Source of the DNA: Polydactylus sextarius
Taxonomy: Eukaryota > Chordata > Actinopteri > Polynemidae
Assembly: GCA_016801845.1 (NCBI GenBank)
Contig: CM028909.1
Coordinates: forward strand, 4,029,813 to 4,093,812
Length of the DNA: 64,000 nucleotides
Reading direction: 5' to 3'
This document shows positions 45,615-58,065 of this stretch, one piece after another (position 1 is the first letter of the stretch; each line of letters begins with the position of its first letter). Made by a program: the position numbers and the translations under genes. Under the pieces are notes generated by a model. That model ran no database searches and was not told the DNA's origin. It worked only from the letters and a program-made list of their open reading frames with translations.

Positions 45615-47405
45615 GCTTTGCAGAATTACTATTACTGGTTGTATGTTTGCATTAATTATGTCTCCATATTAGTGAGAACTATATTCTAAGGTATTATATT
45701 TTTTTTGCGTAAACAAATACGCATCTGTTCAAGTTCTGTGAGTTCAGTATTTTAGCAATGCTTGGACAGATTTTCTTCATATTTGGTGAAAACCAACACT
45801 GTGGACTCAGGTGTGGACTAATTAGATTGAAGGGTTAATACTCAAGATCACTATAGCTCATGACTTCTGCCAGTCATCATCACCTTCTTGTCCCCATACG
45901 TTACTTCAGCAGCTCTAGAACATAAACATGAACAGAAATATTCTGAGCATCACAATTACACTGAATTCAACTGAGCCCAGAGCCACTGTTTCAAGAAAAA
46001 ACACCACATTTAATTTCAGCTGATTAATGTAACGACACTGAACATGAACATGAAGTATGTAATTAAGTTAGGAAATGTATTGAAGTAAAGGTGAAAGTTG
46101 AGATAATCTAAAAAAAAGTACAAAACATACTGAAGTACAGTAGTGAACGTTGTTACTATGCAACACTGGCTCCTTGTGATGGTCAAGCAGAAAAAGTACT
46201 GACGATCTCCTTGACTATAACATCTGTCTGATTGATCACATGTATAATTTATTGAGCTGATTCATCAAGTAATTTGCATGAAGCAAAAACCAGCAGAAGA
46301 ATCAGACTTGTTCATCTTTATATTCATCAGACCAGTGAGATGATTACTATGGTCAGTAAAGCAATTCAACTGATCTACAAGACTTTTTTGCTCTTTATGA
46401 CTTGTCATCTGATTGTAAAACTCAATAACCTTTGTCAGTGTTATGAGTGAATAATGACTCATTTCTGCAGTGAGAAGAGCGTCTGGCTGTTGACAGATTT
46501 TTAGTTGATCCTCAGAAGTGAACATGCACTGCAGCGTAGGTTACCATGGTAATGTAGCATGGTTCAAAGTGAGCCATCTAAGTGACGCCTTTGGAAAAAA
46601 AAAAAAAACTTTTAATTATGTCCAAAGATATCTCAGTTCATAACACAGGGCCCAGATTATGTCTCATATTGGAGGCAGAGAGAGTGAGAAGAAATGGTAA
46701 GCTAAAGTGGCGAGTAAGGTGTGAACAACTGCAAAACTGACGACAGCTGCTGAGAGAGAGCGGAGGAGACTCGAGAGCTTCAGCAGAAACTTGTGTGAGA
46801 ACAAGCACAGTCGGTTATTTCACCACAGTGAGCGAAACACCAGAATGTAATTGTTACAGAGCATGAACTGACATGAGGTGTGTTGTAAACCACTTTTATT
46901 CTGACCTCTCCCCTGCAACCAATTTGCTTTGAGATACTCAGCCAGGAGTAGAAAGTGCTGCTCTGATCTGTTCAACCTTCACTTGAACGACAGATTGAAA
47001 CAGAAATAAAATGTCATTCAGGACAGAAATAACAGTCTTCTTTGAATTAACCATTCAAAATAACATAACTGGATGACTGGATAATAATCTTACACTGGAA
47101 ATGTGTCTGAAAACTGGGAAAACTGAGTGTTTTAAAGAGGCTGAAAGGAGATACAGAGAAATAGTATTATCCTAGCGAGACGTCACTTTAGTCCAGTCAA
47201 ACACGAACATGCAGTCGTAACAGGTATTAACACTTTTATCTCTAATATTGTCTCAAAAATTCCAATTTATAGTAGGTCAAAGGCTTTAATCTATATTTAA
47301 TTCTGAATTTTTGAGAATCTTTGCTCTGAAAAATAATTTTCCCAACAGTTCACAGTTATATTAAATGTCTCTGCTCTGTTCGTGTTCCTGATAACCTGTC
47401 TGGTC
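45615..47405. other. mostly unannotated; possible transposon remnant near 46015-46170
   Basis: 46015-46170 shows the AAGTAC-rich style of the 5725-6335 element, including TACTATGCAACACTGG, and may be a degraded relative. An 86-codon ORF on the minus strand (46268-46525) is listed separately. No other feature seen. Confidence 0.4.
46268..46525 (-). CDS. unrecognised 86-codon ORF
   Basis: It starts with a true ATG at 46525 (MFTSEDQLKICQQPDALLTA) and runs to a TGA. The composition is balanced and helix-favouring (VIEFYNQMTSHKEQKSLVDQ, then LNCFTDHSNHLTGLMNIK), with no low-complexity tract and no repeat match in the window. The base before the start is a weak Kozak match. A CTGCAG acceptor-like site lies just upstream, so it could be a terminal exon. 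I know no family for it; chance is the main alternative. Confidence 0.25.
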
Positions 47406-47410
47406 TATCG

Positions 47411-47660
47411 ACCCGTGTGTGTGTGTGTGTGTGTTCTAGGTATTGCTCACATTGTGGGGACTTAAATCTCCTTGCACACTCACATTATGGAAGACTGTCT
47501 TTCTTATGGGAACAGAAGGTTTGGTTAAAGTTGGGGTCAGGTTTGGGGTCAGGCAAATAGTAGCAACAATTTAGATCACTAAGGTTTCTACTGAACGTCT
47601 CCAGGAAATAAATGCGAGACAAGTCCCCTGAAGTTATGGAAACCAGACCGTGTGTGTGTA
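47411..47660. repeat. TG-flanked dispersed fish repeat
   Basis: (TG)n at 47413-47432, then TTCTAGGTATTGCTCACATT, GTGGGGACTTAAATCTCC, GTTGGGGTCAGGTTTGGGGT, AAGTTATGGAAACCAGAC and a second short (TG)n. This matches a widespread fish repeat whose core reads 'CATTGTGGGGACTTAAATC ... TTATGGAAACCAGAC' between TG tracts. The minus-strand frame across it is a shadow. Confidence 0.6.
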
Positions 47661-47664
47661 TGTA

Positions 47665-50600
47665 CTCTAACACTGTGTGTTGAAGGTCATCGCTCTTCAC
47701 CATCAAATAAACACACACCAATCTGTCGATCTGCTGCGGACAGAGATTCATGCAGGTGCTGGTAGTCAGAGTAACTTTACCTTTATATACTTTATGACGC
47801 AGGTTGCTCTAATACTAAAACTGATTTGTCTTTGTTCAAAATAGACAGGAAAGAGACTCGCTAGTGGTTCTAGCCGATCTCTCTACCATTAGTCCTTCCA
47901 TTTGGAGTCGAAACATGACTCACAACTGTCACCTGTGTCTAGTTTATGTGTAGCTACTGAGGCAGATGGTTGACACCAAACCCTTCAAACCTGACACACC
48001 ACAGACCAGGACTGTGAATTCAGGGAACTAAGTTCTACCAAACCCTGAACATAAAAAAGCAATAATAGAAAAACATTATTGCGTACAAATCTTGGTACAT
48101 TTGCAGTTTGATGTATGGAATTGTAATTTTTAGAAGACAGGTTTAGGTATTAGGTCCCAGAAAGACAATCTGCAAAGCAGTCGACAGATTAACAGTTTGA
48201 CTTTTATGAGCCAAACCCCAGAGAGTCCTCTGGGCGACTTCACTTGCATTTATTATTCTTTGTTCTTCACTTTGTACCATAAAGAAACGGAAAAAAATTA
48301 CATGTGCACTGGTGGCTGTACCCTATTAATGTGTGTTCGCATACGCATGTGTCTTGTAGAACCTTCTCCAGAGATACAGCCTTTCATCTTCTACATGTCT
48401 TTGTTGTCGTGTCTGTTGTTTGAGCAGCTCCAGGTTTCATTACCTTACTGCTTTTACTGAAGCTGTGAATTCAATTATACTAGTGAATAATTATAATCAA
48501 TAAATGTCAATACACACAGGTAATAATCTGAACAGCATGTTAAAGATTATTATTATTATTTTTGTCATCATACAAAAAATATACAGTGAAATTAAGGTGC
48601 ACTCAAAAAATGGGCTCCAGATAACTTTACTTTTTAAACCTGTGAGTGATTTAAAAGAGTGAGGTCAAAACAGAAGGAAAAATAAAGTACAATAAGGAAA
48701 GTACCAGAAGTTATGGAAACAGCAGTGTAACAAATGACTACAATCAAGTGATTATACTTCTGAGTCATGGTCTGGTTCATGGAGGTTTTGTGACATTGAG
48801 ACATTGAATTCGCAAAAAGGTTAAACTGAAGCTTGTGTTGTTCCCTATCTGCTGCTCCCCATCAGATGGATTGTGAACGTTTTACCCCGTTCAGTTTGTT
48901 TTATTGTCCTCACTGAACTGTGCATAATAAATGTGGCTTTTAAAGGTCTGAGTCAAACTAAATAATCATAGTGACAAAAAAAAGGCAAAGGATTAAAGGA
49001 GGTAATGAAGTGATTATCTTCACTGAAAATAACATGGTCAGGATACTACACTACCTTTTGTAAGAGCAGACTTCACTTTTTAGGTGATTCCCTGATGTTT
49101 TTCCTCCAGTGTGATATTGTCTGTGTTCAATCAGCAGCATTTTATTTTCTCCAGCTCCTTTTTCACCCTCATCTCAGCTGTTGAATTGATCTTAAATCCA
49201 ATTCTGTGTAGCTATCCTCCTTTTTTTGAGGAGGGTTTTGAAATATCACATAAGCTGAGTGTCTAGACGCTGGCAGTGGACCTTACAGCCAGAGAGAACT
49301 GTCACAGTAATGAATGTCACACATCAGCAGCCCTCTCTGCATATGGTAATAATGTGACATATGTTATTTTCTCCACTTTCTGTGTTTATCCAGGGTAATC
49401 ATGAGGTGTTTGTTTTTTTTTTTTTTTTTTTTTTGAAGCCATCCACACATTTCTTTAAACATTTATCTCTTTGTTTGGTCGTCAGTTCATCTGTCAGACC
49501 TCAAATTGCAGCCTTAATGCATTTCAGGGTCCGTAAGTACATATTAACTGAGTGAAGTCTGCATGCTTTCCAGTTAAGTGTCCACCAGCTGTCTGTATTT
49601 TTAAGGTGACTGCACATCGTCTCCTCTACTCATCACTTGTAGATTTGACACCAAACATTCTAGAAATCCAAATTTAAAACATTTTTATTTGTAAAACAAC
49701 TATTTATTTACTGAAGCTACTCTTGTCAATGGTTTTTATAAATATGATAAATGAGGCAGAGTATGTTTTATAGATAATTTTCCACATGACCGTGACCACC
49801 CAGATATCAACGATTCTGGCTGTAGTTTTGTGTTTTGTAGATTCATTTAGTCACAACAAAAGACAAGGTAAAGGCTAAATATTATAATATTATATATATA
49901 TGAATATATTATGTATAATAAATGATGATGGAAGGCATGACAGCCCCTCAAAATGACACCAAAGTACCTGGACTGAAGTCTTGCATTGTGCCCCTTCTAT
50001 ATTATCAAATGTTTTAACATTTGATGAACTAAAACATACGTGCCAAATAAATTGCAGGCTGTTGTATGTTTACATCTTCATTTACTTATAAGTTTGATTT
50101 GAATTTGTCCTTTGATGTTACAAAGTCATGGTGCGATATTATGATTGACAGATGAAGCCGGTGTATCGAGGGACGTTGATAACATGGCCCCACTTCCAAA
50201 TCACTTACTGTCCAAGCTTTGGTCAGAAATACATAAGATGTCAGACCCAGCTTTTGATTCATTTTATTCTATCTTGTCCATTCTCCTGTTCTGTATTCTA
50301 TATTCTTTAAGAAATAAAGCAGTGGAGAGAACCACATTCCTCACGACTAATGACTCTTTTCTCCACCTGCTTTCTTTATACACTCAGACTATTCCTGGAA
50401 GAGCAGCATGTTTCCTAGAAATAGCTCATTCATTTGTGGTTGCTGAAGAACAGTTCGACTTTAATAGGTTTCTCATAAACACTTGAGTTACAACAGATAT
50501 GAGACTGGGCCTTTACAAGTGTAACTGAAAAAAAAGCATTGTGGTAATTTGGTCAATAAGTGTGTCAAAGCACGAGGTTCTCAATGCAAGGCACGCTGCT

Positions 50601-51045
50601 GGTATGACTTTGTTTTCTGACCTGAAACCTGCATGAACATACCAACCACATGAGTCCCTCCAACCCTCTTGTTTCTGCTTTTCATCCCTCACTTTCTTGC
50701 TCCATCTGTCCACTCACATTTTCTTTTTATTCCATCTCATCCTGATTTCCTCGTTGACTCACTGGGGGCTGAGAAGTGGAGCCTTAATCAAGGTTGGGAA
50801 CATTTTTCTACCTCTCTCTCTCTCCATCTCTCATCTTTGTCCATCTCCCTGCCTCTCTCCATGATTGCCATCTATATTTTTTGTATATATAAAATCATAT
50901 TCTCTCTTATCTTGTGATTCATGCGGTTTACTCTTTACCTGCTGTTCTATGGCACAATAGGTGAAGCACCCTGCTGACCTCTCTGAATTCAAACAAAGAT
51001 ATGAGAACATTGCTAAAACTGATAAACACATATCATACTTGGTCA
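47665..51045. other. largely unannotated 3.4-kb interval
   Basis: Notes: 49412-49434 is a run of 23 T. A 35-base segment at 49499-49533 has an acceptor (TCATCTGTCAG) and a GTAAGTAC donor but is too short to trust. 49795-49860 pairs with 34313-34390 as a small repeat. The frame at 50145-50486 has no ATG start; its composition is plausible (DEAGVSRDVDNMAPLPNHLL) but unsupported. Confidence 0.4.
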
Positions 51046-51049
51046 CATA

Positions 51050-51935
51050 GTTACTCTAAATGGCATTACCTTGACCTCCAGTTCTACTGAGAGGAACCAT
51101 GTCTTTAATTCAGGACATGTCATTTATATCTCATATTAGACAAGTCTCTAGGACAGTTTTTTCCACGTAATATTGCAAAAATCAGAAACATCCCATCCCA
51201 AAAGATGCTGAAAACTTAATCCATGCATTTGTTACCTCTAGACTGGACTACTGTAACTCTCTACTATCAGGGTGTTCTTCAAGTAACTCCATCAAAAACC
51301 TTCAGTTATATAAAATACTGCAGCACGAGTACTGATAGGAAGTAGGACCAGAGATCATATTTCTTCCTTATTGGATTCTCTTCATTGGTTTCCTGTAAAT
51401 CCTCCTGCTTAAATAACAAAGCCCTTAATGATCAGGCTCCATCATATCTTGAAGAGCTCATCATAGTCCGTTATTATCCTAACAAATCACTTCGATCACA
51501 AACTCCAGGCTTACTTGTGGTTCCTAGACACACTTTCTACACTGAAGGAGAGACTGAAAACTTTCCTCTATGATAAAACTGACAGTTAAGGATGGTTCAG
51601 GTTTGTCCTGGACCTTCCTATACTTAAGCTGCTCTAGGATTAGATTGCTGGGGGACTCCCATGATGCATGATGTCTCTTCCTGGTTTCCCTCTCTTCTTT
51701 CTTCCCTACTCTCCTCCCGTCCATTTCCCCCTCTGCTTTTTTCACCCAACCAGTTGAGGCAGATGAATGTCCAGTCTGAGTCTGGTTCTGGAAGTTTCTT
51801 CCTGTTAAAGGGAGTTTTTCCTCCTTCATCACCACCTGCTTTTCACAGTGGCAACTGTTGGGTTTATTATTTCATAATATTGCAAAGTGACTTGAGATGC
51901 CTCCTGAGTTTTTATGATAATACAAATAAGAAAAA
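51050..51935 (+). mobile_element. L2-type LINE: ORF2 C-terminus and 3' UTR
   Basis: The frame at 51210-51330 reads ENLIHAFVTSRLDYCNSLLS, then GCSSSNSIKNLQLYKILQHE and a stop. LIHAFVTSRLDYCN is diagnostic of fish L2-type reverse transcriptases. Further on ALNDQAPSYLEEL is the following conserved block in another frame. The 3' UTR carries GAGTCTGGTTCTGGAAGTTT and CTTCCTGTTAAAGGGAGTTT, as at 35815-36005. Stops and frameshifts show that it is dead. Confidence 0.8.
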
Positions 51936-51939
51936 AAGT

Positions 51940-54775
51940 TGATCCGACGGATGCAGACACGTCATTTAAAGATTTAGATCCACAGAAGAGGACTCGACCA
52001 ACAGACTTCAAGGGTTTAGTTTAGTTGGTTGCAAGCTGTACTGGGTGAGTTTGGTTTAAAGTAGAAAAACTTATATCTGCAAAGCAGAGTGGCTTTTAAA
52101 CTTTTAAGAGACCATCCTGCCACTCATAATCAGCTGATCCAAGCAGACACATCAGATCACAACAGCTCATCTCACGGTGAACTGGTCAGCACTGGGTACA
52201 TCTTTAGTGTAGCTGAGAAGAACTGTTTTTGGAGAAATAGTATTGCCCTGCAGAGAGGAAGAAAATAGTATCCATGTAAGATTCAGTTTAGATCTAATAT
52301 TGCTGCGTGAAAGATCAGATTTCACAAAGAAGATCAATCTAATCATCAGACTTCAGTGAGACACCTGCATTTATGAAACACTGATCACTCTGAGTGTTGG
52401 GTAAGATATAGTTCTGTGATCAAATAACATTTTTCTTTTTCACCACTAGATGCTGATGTCAGTGGGAAGTTTCATCGTTCGTCTCTGTGTTTGTTGTTAT
52501 TGAGCCAAGGACGATTGAGTTTGCAGACAAGGGGGGTTTTGAGTGATGGATGGAGGATTTGTTCATTTGACAACAGATTGGCTGGTGCTCGACACCAGAG
52601 ATCCACACTGACCGTCTCCACGACACTATAGCCTCTGAAATTAGTGAGAATGCAGCCGCCTCCCCTCCACATGACCCATAACAGGATAAGCTGTGTTGCA
52701 AATGGATGTATGGACATTGTCCTTCCATGTGTCCTTATCATCAATAGGGCCAAGGCACCATTTAAAGGAGCAATCTTCCTCTTTAAGTCGTACTGAGCCT
52801 AAAATATGTTAGTATTGAATGTCAAATGATAATGACAACGCTGAATGTTTGAAATTTGACATTTAAGTTTCTATTTTGAAACACGTAGAAACTGCGGTGA
52901 ACCCACAACTAGTAAAGTAGAACTGTCATTGCTGGGTGATGTTGATTTTCTTGGAGAAGAAAAGGCAACAGCGATGTCTTCCCTACATGCCGGTGCCAGC
53001 TGGTGCTCCCATTTCAGGTCAAGTTTATTGAGTTGCACAAGATGAAAGCAGATGTGAGCGGAGAGAGAGGGTCAGAGTTTTATCCAAATTTGCAAAAAAA
53101 AAAAAAAAAACTCTTTGCAATTCGTACAGAGTATTTTTGCATATGGAGATTTACTTGACGATAGAAGAATCTATTATTAGATTAGATACACAATGTTACT
53201 ACACACAGTTGTTCATATTTATTGTCTGTGAGCATAATGTTTTATTGATTTTCACATGTTTGATGGTGTGCAGTTCAGTTATATGAAACAAAATTCAATA
53301 ACAGCTTCTGCACTGCTTCCCCATAAAAAGCAAATGCAATCATGTTCAAATTAACTGAAGACAACATAGAAATCACATTTGAGACCTCAGTAATAACAAC
53401 AACAGGAGAAAGTAATATACTGTGACAAACGACAGTCATCAGGTCTCAGTGGATCAGTGGTAAGTGTCGCACTTTAGTCCCTGGATGTATTCAATGTGGT
53501 TTCACCCTGAAAATGAAATTTCTAGTTCAAACATAAATTACAATCAAAAACTAAACATGAACATCATTTGAAACGGTTTCATTTGAGCCTCATGGTCACA
53601 GGAGTTTTCAGCCTCTATGCAGTTAAATCTCTGTTAGGATTTAATAGTGGCCATTTTAGGTTTTTTCAGTGTCTCAGGCTGAATATCAATGAACATATGT
53701 GAAATACGGCAGCACCTACTCTGTATGCAGTCGGACATAATCTTGCAATTACCCACTCACAGTTACAAGCCTCCAACAACCAATCCAGCTGCAAATGAAG
53801 AAAAACCGTAATGAAATTTAACATGTTCTGGAGATGAGGTGACCTTGAAGTCAAAGTGAAGGTTTGAACCAAAACACACTTGATGCTGTAAAGTGTGACC
53901 TTCGTTGGATAAATGGTAGAAGCCATTGATTCTTGTCTTGAATATGGTGATTTTCTTCTTTAAGGTGAGGGAGAGATACAGCCTCACTGGAGTTAAATGA
54001 AGTCACGTTTTGAATGTTAGGCAGATGGTGCCGATCTCTGGGGGTTTTACAGACAAAGGCAAATGTTCAGTAACAGTTCGTGTTGTTGAGCTGATCTTCT
54101 GTGTGATGTGAACTGCCTTCTTGTTTTTATGCTCATGATCTTAAACGTCAATTTCAGCAATTTCTGTAAACACCATTAATGGTTTATAGCTGTGTGATTT
54201 GATTACAAAGCCACCCACGTTTTGAGCAGTGAGCTTTCATTAGTTTATGAGATTAGTATTATGGGATTGCAGCTTTATTAGACAGAGCACGCTGGTGGGG
54301 GGTAAAGGGATAACACACAGTCACACGAAAACAAGTTCACAGACTGTTCTGTTTCTTGGTGTTTATGTTTGTCGGAGGAGGTTTGGAGTAGGCTACCAAA
54401 GGAGGTTGTTATGTTCTTCTAAATTTTCTTGTTTTTCTTCTAAATACGAAGAAAATTAAATTATTATGAAACTGTATTATCTATTAGCTCCCATCTTGAA
54501 TCCTCTTGCTAATATTTGTGTAAACGATCTGATATGCACGTCAACATATGTGTGTTTGTGTGGACAAGGTCAAAAATCACGAGAGAGAAAGACACTTTAT
54601 GGGGGATTGTTGTGTCATGACAACATCACAAAAACCGTAGAACAGTACATTAACATTACATCACATTAATGTTAATTACATCAACAAAAAGGTGAAAAGT
54701 TATTGTGAAAAGCTGGAGTAATTATCTGAAACGTTCTTAGTGACAGTGGAGCTAAATTAATCTGTTAATCTACAC
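51940..54775. other. largely unannotated 2.8-kb interval
   Basis: A 16-base A-run lies at 53095-53110. 53442-53510 has loose A-box-like and B-box-like blocks but does not fold as a tRNA. 52752-52770 (TTTAAAGGAGCAATC) resembles the start of another TTAA-type element without a matching end. No supported gene. Confidence 0.4.
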
Positions 54776-54779
54776 ATTA

Positions 54780-55230
54780 AGGAGTATGAGGCGCCGATAG
54801 TTGCCTCTTTTAAATTTCTGGGGACTAACATCACTGAGGACCTCACTTGGACCCACAACTTTACAGCCAAACACTATTCTCAGCAACTTCTACAATTTAG
54901 AGCGTCATCACACAAGCCATCACAGTCTGGTATGAGAGCAGCACAGCAAGGGACTGCCAGGCTCTGCAGTGTGTTATAAAGGCTGCACAGAAGATCACTG
55001 TAGCGACGCTTCCTTCACTTGCTGACATCTACAACACCAGACTTCTCAGGAGGGCCCACAACATCATTAGGGACTGTCCACAGCCACTGAGCAACGTTTT
55101 CACAGTGTTACCACCAGGCAGAGGCTACAGGAGCATTGGAGCCAGAACAACCAGGCTGAGACCAGACAGCTTCCTACCAAATAACAACAGATTGGTAGAG
55201 AAAACCCAGCTATCCGCATTAGTACTTTGA
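54780..55230 (+). mobile_element. LINE ORF2 C-terminal fragment
   Basis: FKFLGTNITEDLTWTHNF opens the fragment. After a deletion it continues AVWYESSTARDCQALQCVIK, AAQKITVATLPSLADIYNTR, NIIRDCPQPLSNVFTVLPPG and RGYRSIGARTTRLRPDSFLP. These are the post-catalytic blocks of fish CR1/L2/Rex-type reverse transcriptases. A deletion near 54870 removed about 25 codons and shifted the frame. Confidence 0.75.
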
Positions 55231-55339
55231 CCATCTATTTACCTGCAATGTTGTTTTTTTTAACGTGTTTTAATGTATTTTATAGGTGCCATTTGTTACC
55301 TGTCTTTTAAAGATGCTTACTGTAATTGTCAAGAGGAAG

Positions 55340-55565
55340 TGATTTATTGTTCATGATGGAGAGTTGATTGTTTCTCATTGACTCAAACCTCTCCAGTTTA
55401 TGGCCTATGATGGTTTTAGCCATGCAGATTAGTTTGTGTGCAGACCACAGAGGCTTTCTATCACAGACTGGTAGAAGACCCAACATCTTATTTTGAACAG
55501 GCTGAATGATCTGAGCTTCCTCAGAAAGTAGAGCCTGCTCATCCTCTTCTTGTACAGACTGTTGA
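55340..55565 (-). mobile_element. LINE ORF2 fragment, opposite orientation
   Basis: Read on the minus strand: LYKKRMSRLYFLRKLRSFSL, then FKIRCWVFYQSVIESLC. This is the 'KKxQxRLYFLRxLRSFxV' block of a fish non-LTR retrotransposon, from a different copy or family than the neighbour at 54780-55230, which points the other way. Confidence 0.75.
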
Positions 55566-55569
55566 GTTG

Positions 55570-56575
55570 ATACAGAAATAAAAAATGTTAGACTGGTTTT
55601 ACATGTGGTGAACCTTTTATTGCTTTAGTAAGCAGCAGTTGTGATCACCAAATGGTGCAGAGGACATGGTGTTTGGTGATTTGGATCCCTGGTGGCACAA
55701 TTTCCAGTTTGTTCACAAGTGAGAAATGAGTGATCTTGCACTGGTTGGTCAAGACACATGTAAGACCGGAGAAATGTGTCATCTTTTGTAGCGTAGGTGT
55801 AAAACACGTTTAAACAAATGTACAATATTGAAAACACACGACAGGAATTTTCTGGTCTGTGTTAAACTCTATTTAAATTGTGGCTACAATTTGCACACAT
55901 TCTCAGTCTTGTTGAGGTATTTCTGTCTCTCTTTCATCCAACGCCGTCCTGTTGATCAGTATTCAGACAGTGTGTTGGAGTCTGCAAGAGGTGACATCTG
56001 AAAAGGTCCCAGACAGAAATCAACTGCTGGGGGTTGTAGAATAGATGGTGAGAATAGAAGGAGAATAAGGAGGAAGCATCAGTGCCAGAGAGGTTTTTAG
56101 CCGCAACTGTTTGTCAGAAAAACCTATGGATTTTGTAAAACAGACTCACGGTAGCAAAATTAACATGTACATTGTTGGAAAAAATGATCTCATGGTGATT
56201 TACCTGTTGAGTCAATCAGTGCTCCACATGGATGATCTGTTCTGGTCTGTGAGACTGAGAACACAGCATCGCGTTCCCACACTGCTGCGCCATGTGACGG
56301 AAAAACCACAGAGCAATCAGAGCACATGGCTGAAACCACGGCTTTGAGAACAGCACAGCGCCATCGCAGGTTGGACACGTGGATGAAGAAACAGAGAGAG
56401 AGAGAGAGAGAGAGAATAAGTCACATAAGAGGTCAGCACTCTGTCCATCACTCCTTCCTTGAATCCATTTATTGATGGTCAGTATTGATGCTATGAGACG
56501 TTGCCCTGCAATTACTCCCTTCACCTGAGCTCTGTTGAAACAAGAGACCTGATGGAGAAAATAACCGAGGACGAG
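55570..56575. other. unannotated sequence with (AG)n
   Basis: (AG)n tract at 56391-56414. Otherwise nothing beyond low-quality frames on the minus strand. Confidence 0.45.
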
Positions 56576-56644
56576 GAAAAATGGGACATGTGATGAAAGA
56601 GTCACTTGGTGATTTCATATCATTAGACAATTTGTTGCTTTTAC

Positions 56645-56772
56645 AGCTGGACAGAGAGGGTGCTACATTCCCATATAAAAAATGGCCACTGCTGCACACA
56701 CTAACACTGTGTCTCAATTTATTGGCTGTAGTCCTTTTGGGGGTGATGATTGTAATTGGAAACATTTTTTAA
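56645..56772 (+). CDS. candidate terminal exon encoding a C-terminal membrane segment
   Basis: A TTGTTGCTTTTACAG acceptor ends at about 56645. The frame that follows reads LDREGATFPYKKWP and then a hydrophobic stretch LLHTLTLCLNLLAVVLLGVM, followed by IVIGNIF and a stop, as in a tail-anchored or single-pass protein. Without splicing, the same frame opens at an ATG at 56581 (MGHVMKESLGDFISLDNLLL) to give 63 residues. I recognise no family, and no upstream exon or polyadenylation signal was found close by. T-rich DNA readily encodes hydrophobic residues, so chance is a serious alternative. Confidence 0.25.
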
Positions 56773-56958
56773 CATAAAGCATATTCAAATGGCTGGAAAT
56801 TGAGGCAAATAACAAGAAAATGAAAAGGCTTCTGAAGAGCAGACACTAGAGAGGTGCAGACAGAGCCGGCCCATTACTGGAGGCTCGGGTCATCTGATGT
56901 GTGCAGTGAAATGATGAGCTCTGTTTTCTTTCCTGTCGTCTCCTGTGGAAGCAGCCTA

Positions 56959-56979
56959 AAAAAAAAAAAAAAAAAAAAA
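56959..56979. repeat. poly-A run (about 21 A)
   Basis: An A-run directly before the LINE-like fragment at 57000; it may be the tail of a separate retro-insertion whose body I could not identify. Confidence 0.8.
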
Positions 56980-56999
56980 CAAGGGCAGAAAGAGACTGA

Positions 57000-57270
57000 A
57001 TGAGTTCATTGGAGAGGCCGGCTCAGTATTAAGCACCCACAGACTGGACACTCTGGGGGCGGTGGTGGTGAAGAGCACATGTGCAAAAGTTCAGCCGATC
57101 CTGAACAACCACAAACGCAGTGTGTGTCGCATCGTTAATGAACAGAGATGCAGCAGCAGCAGCAGCGGGAGGTTCATCTCACTGCTGCTGCAGGACAGAA
57201 AGGTTCAGGAGGTCATTAGTCCCCTCAGCATCAGACTATTTAATTCTTCAGCCAAGCTGGTGTGGTAACT
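57000..57270 (+). mobile_element. possible LINE ORF fragment
   Basis: One frame reads VKSTCAKVQPILNNHKRSVC, another CRTERFRRSLVPSA, followed by IRLFNSSAKLVW. The 'RTERxRxSFVPxAxRLxNS' arrangement is the extreme C-terminal block of some fish non-LTR ORF2 proteins, here split by a frameshift. A short CAG-type repeat at 57149-57167 accounts for a serine or alanine run. Confidence 0.4.
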
Positions 57271-57274
57271 CCTC

Positions 57275-58020
57275 TGACACGAGTTCACAACATCATGTCT
57301 CACCACTCAGACAATGTTACTATAAACGTGTGAAGACACAGAATAGAAGCAGTATTGGGAACAGAGTGAAGATGGAAAGTGAGCAGAGGGGAGACCACAT
57401 GGCAACTTAAGATGAAATATTACAGTTATATTCTCTGCATGATTCAGTATCATGTGTATAATGTAGTTTATATTTTGCTAGAAGAAATATCTGTATCAGT
57501 ATTCTTGTCTGAGTGTACGATCTCTAATGCAGGATCGGCAGTAGAGAAGCGCTGACTGACAGAAAGGTCAGAGGCTTATGAGGCTTCATGAACTCAGCAA
57601 ACGTTTCCTGGATTCGGCAAAATGTGAGTTGGATGTCTGAAGACTGAGCGAGGTCTTTTTGATTTATTTTTTTTTTCCAAAAGGAGTTTTTGATGAAGTG
57701 AAAAACACTAGACCAAAGAGAGCTTCCTTTATAATAATAATAAAAAAAAACACTCAAACGGCAGAATCATGCTCGACATTAAAGCTGAGGATTGTCAGTC
57801 CTTTATGATATTTATGTGACGGCTGGAAAAAGCATCATAATACAGTGTGATGGCCATGAATATGTTCAAACACTTCCAATAGATAAAACATGAAATAAAA
57901 AATACCAGGTCATCTGGGTCTTCTGGAAGAAACCAAGATGATTCATCATGACTTTAATTTTCCTTTTACAAAAACAAAATGTTTCTTGGTTAGAAGAGTT
58001 CATTTACTCATTATCTAGCT
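57275..58020. other. unannotated sequence
   Basis: Low-complexity T- and AAT-rich stretches at 57655-57680 and 57729-57750. No gene seen. Confidence 0.45.
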
Positions 58021-58065
58021 AAAGATTTGAAGCAACAACCAGCCAACACCAAAACCCTGCTAACC

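Noticed and set aside
53442..53510. tRNA-like sequence (CAGTGGATCAGTGGTAAG ... GGTTTCACCC)
   Set aside because: The B box is poor and no acceptor or anticodon stem can be drawn; possibly a very old SINE head.
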